Origin: Oscillospiraceae bacterium
Lineage (GTDB): Bacteria; Bacillota; Clostridia; Oscillospirales; Oscillospiraceae
Direction of reading: 5' to 3'
Assembly: GCA_017378975.1 (NCBI GenBank)
Contig: JAFNXT010000012.1
Span: forward strand, 1 to 6,260
Length of the DNA: 6,260 bases
In this document: positions 1 through 4,757 of the stretch, one piece after another
Layout of the letters: each line of letters begins with the position of its first letter
How positions within the stretch are numbered: position 1 is the stretch's first letter
Made by a program: the position numbers and the translations under genes
Notes under the pieces: generated by a model
Seen by the model: the letters and a program-made list of their open reading frames with translations, nothing else
Told to the model about the DNA's origin: nothing
Database searches by the model: none

Positions 1-1199
1 ATCCCCACGGTGTTCCGTTCCCGGGCGGCATAGATCTCCGCCAGGATCACCACGTCCGGCTTTTTCAGCTCCCGGACGAACTCATTGAACAGCGCATGGG
101 TCCGGGTGTAGGTGTGGGGCTGGAAGGCCAGGATCATCCGCTTGTAGCCCATGGACCGCACCGCGTCGATCGTGGCGTTGAGCTCACCGGGATGATGGGC
201 ATAATCGTCATACACATCCGCGCCGTTGAACTTTCCCTTGAACTGCATCCGGCGGTCCGCGCCGGTGAAGGTGGCAAGGCCCTTGGCCACCGCCTCTCCG
301 GGGATCCCCAACCGCCAGGCCGCGGCGGCCGCCGCCAAAGCGTTGAGCACATTGTGCTTACCGGGCACCTGCAGATCCAGATGGCAGTAGTGCGCACCGT
401 TGCAGACCACATCGAAATGATGATAGTCCTCAGAGATATCCACAGCCCGGATCTGGTTATTTTCTGCCAGACCGAAGCTGATGTACTTCATGCCCTCCAA
501 GGCCTCCACGGTGTTCTTGTCATCACCGTTGGCGATGATGCAGTCGGTGGCCAGCTCCGCGAACTGATGGAAGGAATCCTCGATGTCCTTCAGATCCTTG
601 AAATAGTCCAAGTGATCTGCCTCGATGTTCAGGATCACCGCCAGCGTGGGGCAGAAATTCAGGAAGGAGTCGCAGTATTCACAGCTCTCCATGACGATGG
701 CATCACCGTGGCCCACCCGGTGACCGGCGTGGAGCATGGGCAGATAACCGCCGATCATGACCGTGGGGTCCCACTGGGCGGCCATGAGGATATGGGTCAT
801 CATAGAGGTAGCAGTGGTCTTGCCATGGGTGCCGGAGATGCAGATGGCGTGCTTATACGCCTGCATGATCACGCCCCATGCCTGTGCCCGCTCAAAGATC
901 GGGATACCGGCGGCACGGGCGGCCTGGATCTCGGGATTGTCGTTGTGGGCGGCGGCGGTACGGATGATACACTCCGCCCCCAGGATATTCTCGGCACGGT
1001 GACCGATCTCCACATGGATGCCATGGGCGATCAGCTCATCGGTAGAAACAGAGGAATTCATATCCGAACCGGTGACGGTCAGCCCCATCCCCTGGAGCAC
1101 CAGCCCCAAAGGCCGCATGGAAACGCCGCCGATACCGACCAGATGCACCCGGCGCCCGGGCTGGATGTACGGCTTCACAGCCAGATTTCTCTCATTCAT
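1..1199 (-). CDS. murC: UDP-N-acetylmuramate--L-alanine ligase MurC (3' end cut by window edge)
   Basis: MurC is the cytoplasmic ATP-dependent ligase that adds L-alanine to UDP-MurNAc, the first amino acid of the peptidoglycan stem peptide. The frame is open from ATG at 1199 to the left edge, 399 codons; the family is usually about 450-480 residues, so roughly the last 60 are missing. Visible motifs, by residue: N-terminal Rossmann-like UDP-binding HLVGIGG (19-25) and VTGSD (42-46); NPE (88-90); the ATP P-loop SGTHGKTTATSM (122-133); NIEADHLDYF (191-200); VPGKHNVLNALAA (278-290); DRRMQF (315-320); DDYAHHPGE (331-339); FQPHTYTRT (359-367); and AEIYAARE (387-394). The usual EADESD segment reads ESCEYCDSFL (171-180), a form I associate with clostridial MurC. 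A Shine-Dalgarno GGAGGA lies at 1216-1211, 11 nt before the start; an in-frame ATG at 1211 overlaps it and is therefore unlikely. The gene has its own promoter, 397 nt after the clpB stop, so it need not be co-transcribed with clpB. Confidence 0.97.
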   Translation of the reverse strand, partial: MNERNLAVKPYIQPGRRVHLVGIGGVSMRPLGLVLQGMGLTVTGSDMNSSVSTDELIAHGIHVEIGHRAENILGAECIIRTAAAHNDNPEIQAARAAGIPIFERAQAWGVIMQAYKHAICISGTHGKTTATSMMTHILMAAQWDPTVMIGGYLPMLHAGHRVGHGDAIVMESCEYCDSFLNFCPTLAVILNIEADHLDYFKDLKDIEDSFHQFAELATDCIIANGDDKNTVEALEGMKYISFGLAENNQIRAVDISEDYHHFDVVCNGAHYCHLDLQVPGKHNVLNALAAAAAAWRLGIPGEAVAKGLATFTGADRRMQFKGKFNGADVYDDYAHHPGELNATIDAVRSMGYKRMILAFQPHTYTRTHALFNEFVRELKKPDVVILAEIYAARERNTVG

Positions 1200-1209
1200 A
1201 TATGTGCAC

Positions 1210-1270
1210 ATCCTCCGATGTAGATGTATTTATTGTTCAACCATTTTATTATATATCGATCTCGGAGGAT
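1210..1270 (-). repeat. 9-bp inverted repeat linking murC Shine-Dalgarno to an upstream anti-SD
   Basis: ATCCTCCGA at 1210-1218 and TCGGAGGAT at 1262-1270 are perfect reverse complements. In minus-strand RNA the arm nearer murC contains its Shine-Dalgarno GGAGGA, and the far arm is its exact complement. The far arm lies inside the -35/-10 spacer of the predicted promoter, so it would be absent from RNA started there and present only in RNA started further upstream. Whether it has any function is unknown. Confidence 0.5.
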
Positions 1271-1276
1271 TTACAA
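1248..1276 (-). promoter_or_regulatory. Probable sigma-A promoter of murC
   Basis: On the minus strand a perfect -10 hexamer TATAAT (1253-1248) follows a -35-like TTGTAA (1276-1271, 4 of 6 consensus bases) with a 17-nt spacer. Initiation would fall near 1241, giving a leader of about 40 nt before the murC ATG. The placement, the AT-rich surroundings and the perfect -10 make this the best promoter in the gap. Inferred from sequence only. Confidence 0.7.
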
Positions 1277-1317
1277 CTGTGATCTGCTACAAATTTTCGA
1301 TCTCCTCCACGCCGTAG

Positions 1318-1337
1318 GGCGGGGGCTCGCCCCCGCC
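1318..1337. repeat. GC-rich palindrome
   Basis: GGCGGGGGC (1318-1326) and GCCCCCGCC (1329-1337) are perfect inverted arms around a 2-nt centre, giving in practice an 8-bp stem with a 4-nt loop. There is no adjacent T-run on either strand, so it is a poor intrinsic terminator. Similar G-run/C-run palindromes are frequent as dispersed intergenic elements in GC-rich clostridia, which is the likely explanation here. Confidence 0.6.
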
Positions 1338-1382
1338 GCCACGCTGTCATCCTCCACCTCTCACAACCCTTGACCGCCCCTC

Positions 1383-1434
1383 GCCTCCCTCATTTATGAG
1401 GGAGGTGGACGAGCGCAGCGAGGCCGGAGGGAGT
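1383..1434 (+). repeat. Short dispersed hairpin repeat, copy A
   Basis: The element begins with CCTCCCTCAT (1384-1393), two bases, then its perfect complement ATGAGGGAGG (1396-1405), and continues through GCGCAGCGAG (1413-1422) to GCCGGAG (1423-1429). A clearly related copy in the same orientation begins at 4557, on the other side of clpB. The first 23 bases of the two copies differ at only two positions. This is the only repeat family with two copies inside the window, so repeat status is seen directly; its spread in the genome is inferred. Confidence 0.8.
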
Positions 1435-1534
1435 CCGCATATCATTACGCCCCCTGCAAAACGTTATCAGCGCAGACTCCCCTCGGTTCAGTTTCCAGCC
1501 ACGGGCGTTCTTTTTGCAGAAGCAGGAGACCTCC

Positions 1535-1562
1535 TGTCATCCTGAACGAAGCGAAAGATCTT
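1535..1562 (+). repeat. Dispersed TGTCATCCTGA..GAAGCGAA-type repeat, single copy
   Basis: The segment starts TGTCATCCTGAACGAAGCGA and ends AAGATCTT. It closely matches a well-known short intergenic sequence found many times in Firmicutes and other bacteria, whose accidental translation gives peptides like CHPERSERS. It sits 37 nt beyond the clpB stop codon. A 9-nt fragment, TGTCATCCT, recurs at 1345-1353. Repeat identity rests on recognition rather than on a second full copy here. Confidence 0.65.
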
Positions 1563-1598
1563 GGCACCTATATCACCACGATGCCGTTACCATCCCCA

Positions 1599-4187
1599 TC
1601 ACATCACCAGCTCCCCATCTTCCACATCCACGGTCACGACCTGCCCCGGCACCGCCTCGCCCCGAAGCAGTTTCCGGCTCAGCATGGTCTCCACCGTATG
1701 CTGGACATACCGCCGCAGAGGACGGGCACCGTACTGGGGATCGTAGGCCTCCTCCACGATGAGCTCTCTGGCCGCCGGAGTCAGCTCCACGCAGATCTGC
1801 CGGTCTGCCAGCCGGCCATTGAGCCGCCGGATCTGCAGATCCAGGATCTCCATCACCGCCTGACGGCGCAGGGGCTTATAGAACACGATTTCATCCAGCC
1901 GGTTCAAAAATTCCGGCCGGAAGGACCGGCGAAGCAGTGCTTCCACCTGCGCCTTGGCGCCCTCATCGATGGAACCGTCCTCCCGGATGCCGGAGAGCAG
2001 GTATTCTGACCCCAGATTGGAAGTCAGGATGATGATGGTGTTCTTGAAGTCCACAGTCCTGCCCTGAGAATCCGTGATCCGCCCATCGTCCAGCACCTGC
2101 AACAGCACATTGAACACATCGGGATGGGCCTTCTCCACCTCGTCGAAGAGCACCACGCAGTAGGGTCTGCGCCGTACCGCCTCCGTCAGCTGACCGCCCT
2201 CCTCATAGCCCACATAGCCGGGAGGCGCTCCGATCAGACGGGACACGGCGTATTTCTCCATATATTCGGACATATCGATCCGGACCATATTGCTCTCATC
2301 ATCGAACAAGGTCTGGGCCAGCGTCTTGGCCAGCTCCGTCTTGCCCACGCCGGTGGGGCCAAGGAACAGGAAGGACCCGATGGGCCGCCCGGGATCGCCG
2401 ATCCCGGCCCGACTGCGCTGGATCGCCTCGGTGACGGCACGGACCGCCTCCTCCTGACCGACCACTCGCTTCTTAAGCGTCTCGTCCAGCGACAAAAGCT
2501 TCTCCCGCTCACCCTGTACCAACCGGGCCACCGGGATCCCGGTCCACCGCTCCACGATCCGGGCGATCTCCTCTTCGGTCACCCGGTCACGCAGAAGCCC
2601 GTTCTCCTTCCCATTCTGAGCCCGGCGCTCCTCCTCTTCCAGAAGCCTGCGGGCCTGAGGGATCCTGCCGTATTTCAGCTCCGCCGCCTTTTCCAGATCA
2701 TAACGCTGTTCCGCGTCCTCCACCTGACGGTTCAGATCCTCCAGCTGTTCCCGAAGCTGCTGTACCCGCCCGATGGCGTTCTTCTCGTTCTCCCATTGGG
2801 CCTTTCGGGCATTGAAGCTGTCCCGAAGCTCCGCCAGTTCCTTCCGAAGTTCCTCCAGCCGGGCAACGGACAGAGGATCGTCTTCCTTTTTCAGCGCCGC
2901 TTCCTCGATCTCCAGCTGGCAGATCTGCCGGGACACCGCATCCAGCTCCGCAGGCATGGAGTCCATCTCCGTCCGGATCTGGGCGCAGGCCTCGTCCACC
3001 AGATCGATCGCCTTGTCCGGCAGGAAGCGGTCGGTGATATACCGGTGAGAGAGCGTGGCGGCACTGATCAGCGCAGGATCTGCGATCTTCACGCCGTGGA
3101 ACACCTCATAACGCTCCTTCAGCCCCCGAAGGATACCGATCGTATCCTCCACCGTGGGCTCCTGTACCAAAACCGGCTGGAACCGCCGCTCCAGCGCCGG
3201 ATCCTTCTCGATATACTGCCGGTATTCATCCAGCGTGGTAGCGCCGATGCAGTGGAGCTCGCCCCGGGCCAGCATAGGCTTGAGCAGGTTCCCGGCATCC
3301 ATACTGCCCTCGGTCTTCCCGGCCCCCACGATGGTGTGGAGCTCGTCGATGAACAGTAAGATCCGTCCCTCCGACTCCTTCACCTCATTGAGGACCGCCT
3401 TGAGCCGTTCCTCGAACTCGCCCCGATATTTCGCACCGGCGATCAGCGCCCCCATGTCCAGCGAGAACACGGTCTTGTCCTGCAAGCCCTTGGGCACATC
3501 CTTCTTCACGATCCGCTGGGCCAGCCCCTCGGCGATCGCGGTCTTACCCACACCGGGCTCACCGATCAGCACCGGATTGTTCTTGGTCTTTCTCGAAAGG
3601 ATCCGGATCACGTTCCGGATCTCCTCGTCCCGGCCGATCACCGGGACCTGCTTACCCTCTCTGGCACGCCTGACAAGATCCGTACCGTACTTCTCCAGCG
3701 CCTCATAGGTCCCCTCCGGGCTGTCGGAGGTCACACGCTGGCTCCCACGGACGCTCTGGAGAGCCTGCAAGATCCCCTCTCTGGTGATCCGGTAGGTGTC
3801 CAGTACCGACTTCACATCTCCCCGGGCGGCCTCCACCAGACCCAACAGCAGATGTTCCACTGACATGAACTCATCCTTCATGGCTTCCGCCTGAGCCTGA
3901 GCGGCGTTGAGGGCTTCATCCAGATCTCCGCTGATATACATCCGGTCCGCCTCCCGACTGCCGGTGACCGACGGGAGCCGCCGCAGGTACGCCTGCACCT
4001 GAGCATCCAGACTTTCTACCGTCACATCCATCTTCCGCAAGAGCTGGGGCACCAATCCCCCCTCCTGCCGAAGCAGGGCCGCCAGCAGATGGATCTGCTC
4101 CAACTGGGGATGATGCGCCCCGATCGCCAGCGCCTGTGCGCCCTGCAGGGCTTCCATCGACTTCTGTGTCAGCTTGTTCCTATCCAT
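1599..4187 (-). CDS. clpB: ATP-dependent chaperone / disaggregase ClpB
   Basis: ClpB is a cytoplasmic hexameric AAA+ (Hsp100) machine that, with DnaK/DnaJ/GrpE, threads proteins out of aggregates after stress. The 862-residue product matches the usual length of about 860. Domains: N-terminal substrate domain (about 1-145); AAA+ D1 with Walker A GEPGVGKT (209-216), pore loop [10 protein letters not shown] (251-260), Walker B LLFIDELH (277-284) and arginine-finger segment ALERRF (331-336); long charged coiled-coil M domain (about 405-530); AAA+ D2 with Walker A GPTGVGKT (610-617), pore loop GYVGYEEGG (657-665), Walker [13 protein letters not shown] (678-689), sensor TSNLGS (722-727), [11 protein letters not shown] (757-767) and sensor 2 GARPLRR (820-826). 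The M domain and absence of a ClpP-binding IGF loop favour ClpB over ClpA/ClpC/ClpE. I start at ATG 4187, with AAGGAG 8 nt upstream; the in-frame GTG at 4196 overlaps that site. All catalytic residues are intact. Confidence 0.98.
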   Translation of the reverse strand: MDRNKLTQKSMEALQGAQALAIGAHHPQLEQIHLLAALLRQEGGLVPQLLRKMDVTVESLDAQVQAYLRRLPSVTGSREADRMYISGDLDEALNAAQAQAEAMKDEFMSVEHLLLGLVEAARGDVKSVLDTYRITREGILQALQSVRGSQRVTSDSPEGTYEALEKYGTDLVRRAREGKQVPVIGRDEEIRNVIRILSRKTKNNPVLIGEPGVGKTAIAEGLAQRIVKKDVPKGLQDKTVFSLDMGALIAGAKYRGEFEERLKAVLNEVKESEGRILLFIDELHTIVGAGKTEGSMDAGNLLKPMLARGELHCIGATTLDEYRQYIEKDPALERRFQPVLVQEPTVEDTIGILRGLKERYEVFHGVKIADPALISAATLSHRYITDRFLPDKAIDLVDEACAQIRTEMDSMPAELDAVSRQICQLEIEEAALKKEDDPLSVARLEELRKELAELRDSFNARKAQWENEKNAIGRVQQLREQLEDLNRQVEDAEQRYDLEKAAELKYGRIPQARRLLEEEERRAQNGKENGLLRDRVTEEEIARIVERWTGIPVARLVQGEREKLLSLDETLKKRVVGQEEAVRAVTEAIQRSRAGIGDPGRPIGSFLFLGPTGVGKTELAKTLAQTLFDDESNMVRIDMSEYMEKYAVSRLIGAPPGYVGYEEGGQLTEAVRRRPYCVVLFDEVEKAHPDVFNVLLQVLDDGRITDSQGRTVDFKNTIIILTSNLGSEYLLSGIREDGSIDEGAKAQVEALLRRSFRPEFLNRLDEIVFYKPLRRQAVMEILDLQIRRLNGRLADRQICVELTPAARELIVEEAYDPQYGARPLRRYVQHTVETMLSRKLLRGEAVPGQVVTVDVEDGELVM

Positions 4188-4195
4188 AGCACACA

Positions 4196-4201
4196 CTCCT
4201 T
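4196..4201 (-). promoter_or_regulatory. clpB Shine-Dalgarno site that decides the start
   Basis: On the minus strand AAGGAG (4201-4196) stands 8 nt before ATG 4187, an ideal spacing. The longer frame that would begin at GTG 4196 uses the last G of this same site as its first base, so it cannot be served by it. This removes three residues (the MCA-like extension) from the longest possible reading. Confidence 0.85.
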
Positions 4202-4209
4202 TTTGTATT

Positions 4210-4236
4210 TTAGCACTCTCTTCATTAGAGTGCTAA
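4210..4236 (-). promoter_or_regulatory. CIRCE operator (HrcA binding site), perfect consensus
   Basis: TTAGCACTC (4210-4218), nine bases, then GAGTGCTAA (4228-4236) matches the published CIRCE consensus TTAGCACTC-N9-GAGTGCTAA at all 18 positions, and one further T-A pair extends the arms. CIRCE is bound by the repressor HrcA, whose activity depends on GroEL, so clpB should be derepressed on heat or misfolding stress. The element lies just downstream of the predicted transcription start and 22 nt before the clpB ATG, where bound HrcA would block initiation or early elongation. Confidence 0.97.
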
Positions 4237-4250
4237 ACCTGTTTGTCTTC

Positions 4251-4278
4251 ACTATACCCTGTTTTCCCAAAAAGTCAA
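4251..4278 (-). promoter_or_regulatory. Sigma-A type promoter of clpB
   Basis: Minus-strand TTGACT (4278-4273, 5 of 6 consensus) and TATAGT (4256-4251, 5 of 6) are separated by 16 nt. Initiation would be near 4244, so CIRCE begins about 8 nt into the transcript, the classic arrangement for HrcA-controlled vegetative promoters. No sigma-32-like or tandem CtsR heptad sequence is seen. Confidence 0.85.
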
Positions 4279-4388
4279 GCCCCCACGCAACGGTTTACAT
4301 AAATTTCACAAACACCCCTGAACGTAGGTCATGGGCATGCCCTTTCACCGTATCCGATCCGACACGATATATCCAACTTCAACAAGTC

Positions 4389-4418
4389 TTAACAATTTTC
4401 GCCTATCCTGCTTAAAAT
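4389..4418 (+). promoter_or_regulatory. Possible promoter toward the flippase gene
   Basis: TTAACA (4389-4394, 5 of 6 for -35) and TAAAAT (4413-4418, 5 of 6 for -10) are 18 nt apart in an AT-rich stretch. If used, transcription would start near 4425 and give a leader of about 330 nt containing the hairpins at 4495-4680. Another -10-like sequence, TATGATAAT (4422-4430), lies next to it without a good -35. Confidence 0.45.
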
Positions 4419-4494
4419 TAGTATGATAATATTTTTCATGTGGAAGATACATTCCCCTTCCATTCCTTTTCATTTTCCTACCTCTCTTTTCTCC

Positions 4495-4537
4495 GAAACG
4501 GCTCAACATCGTCTGGTCAACGATGTTGGGTCGTTTC
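4495..4537 (+). repeat. 18-bp imperfect hairpin, best folded as plus-strand RNA
   Basis: GAAACGGCTCAACATCGT (4495-4512) pairs with ACGATGTTGGGTCGTTTC (4520-4537) around the 7-nt loop CTGGTCA. Sixteen pairs are Watson-Crick. The other two, 4501/4531 and 4503/4529, are G-U pairs in plus-strand RNA but A-C mismatches in minus-strand RNA, so the plus-strand transcript folds better. Only TTTT (4541-4544) follows after three bases, a weak terminator signature; a leader structure, processed RNA or mobile-repeat origin are alternatives. Confidence 0.7.
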
Positions 4538-4556
4538 ACCTTTTCCGGTCCCTCTT

Positions 4557-4595
4557 GCCTCCCTCATTGATGAGGGCGGTGCGTCGCGCAGCGAG
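4557..4595 (+). repeat. Short dispersed hairpin repeat, copy B (apparently interrupted)
   Basis: This copy matches the element at 1383-1422: both open with GCCTCCCTCATT, continue as ATGAGGG and end in GCGCAGCGAG. Its stem has one mismatch at 4560/4577 where copy A is perfect. In copy A the next bases are GCCGGAG; here the same GCCGGAG appears only at 4654-4660, after about 58 unrelated bases that hold their own hairpin. Copy B therefore looks like a copy A element split by a second short insert. Confidence 0.7.
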
Positions 4596-4605
4596 TAAAA
4601 TGCAA

Positions 4606-4626
4606 ATGATCTCCGGGGGAGATCAT
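4606..4626. repeat. Perfect 9-bp palindrome within the interrupted repeat
   Basis: ATGATCTCC (4606-4614) and GGAGATCAT (4618-4626) are perfect inverted arms with a 3-nt GGG loop. The palindrome lies inside the stretch that separates the two parts of repeat copy B. No T-run follows on the plus strand. Confidence 0.65.
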
Positions 4627-4663
4627 ACCTCTGCTACGTGCCCCAAGCGAAGCGCCGGAGCGG

Positions 4664-4680
4664 AGGGGGCCTAGCCCCCT
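4664..4680. repeat. GC-rich 7-bp hairpin
   Basis: AGGGGGC (4664-4670) pairs with GCCCCCT (4674-4680) around CTA. It is followed by TAACG rather than a T-run, so it is a weak candidate for termination or attenuation about 75 nt before the flippase start. It probably forms the end of the composite repeat starting at 4557. Confidence 0.55.
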
Positions 4681-4710
4681 TAACGTAACAGGCGATCCCT
4701 CCACTCATAA

Positions 4711-4751
4711 CCCCCTCCCTCCCCGCATACCATGCAGGGACAAGGAGGGGG
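4711..4751 (+). promoter_or_regulatory. Flippase Shine-Dalgarno with a perfectly complementary upstream tract
   Basis: The ribosome binding site GGAGGGGG (4744-4751) lies 9 nt (counted from GGAGG) before the TTG start and decides that start. CCCCCTCC at 4711-4718 is its exact reverse complement, so a leader could hide it in an 8-bp stem with a 25-nt loop; a nested pairing TCCCT (4716-4720)/AGGGA (4736-4740) competes for part of it. The pairing is seen; a regulatory role is only possible. Confidence 0.5.
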
Positions 4752-4757
4752 ATCTGT

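Larger units (their letters stand above)
1200..1598. other. Intergenic region between clpB 3' end and murC 5' end
   Basis: This gap contains the murC promoter and leader at its left end, a GC-rich palindrome near 1318, a hairpin repeat at 1383-1434, and a dispersed-repeat copy at 1535-1562. Arms GGGAGTCCGC (1429-1438) and GCAGACTCCC (1472-1481) could pair in minus-strand RNA as a 10-bp stem with one G-U pair, but no T-run follows, so I do not call it a clpB terminator. No canonical intrinsic terminator for clpB is visible. Open frames here run through the repeats and look spurious. Confidence 0.75.
4279..4757. other. Intergenic region between divergent clpB and flippase gene
   Basis: The part from about 4280 to 4500 is AT-rich compared with the genes and has no convincing coding frame; it holds a possible plus-strand promoter at 4389-4418. 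From 4495 onward the sequence is a chain of palindromes: an 18-bp hairpin (4495-4537), repeat copy B (4557-4595), a 9-bp perfect hairpin (4606-4626), a 7-bp GC hairpin (4664-4680), and a C-rich tract complementary to the flippase Shine-Dalgarno (4711-4718). The short frames 4423-4674 (+) and 4345-4539 (-) lack ribosome binding sites and run across these palindromes. Confidence 0.75.

Noticed and set aside
96..1223. 375-codon plus-strand frame opposite murC
   Set aside because: It is fully antisense to a MurC with all family motifs, is low in family-like sequence, and has no convincing ribosome site.
1514..1762. 82-codon plus-strand frame beginning near the CHPERSERS-type repeat
   Set aside because: It translates a dispersed repeat and then the antisense of the clpB end; a known kind of spurious call.
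2124..3359. 411-codon plus-strand frame opposite clpB
   Set aside because: It is a by-product of GC-rich codon use on the clpB strand; its translation is His/Gln/Leu-rich without a recognisable domain.
4270..4279. Possible CtsR half-site (AGTCAA) before clpB
   Set aside because: CtsR sites need tandem heptads; only one is present and it coincides with the -35 of the clpB promoter.
4333..4342. 10-bp palindrome GGGCATGCCC
   Set aside because: It is short, isolated and without a promoter or second copy, so chance is sufficient.
4345..4539. 64-codon minus-strand frame upstream of clpB
   Set aside because: Its start lies at the edge of the hairpin, with no Shine-Dalgarno and no recognisable product.
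4423..4674. 83-codon plus-strand frame in the gap
   Set aside because: It has no ribosome site and runs through the hairpin and the repeat elements, giving typical repeat-derived peptide sequence.
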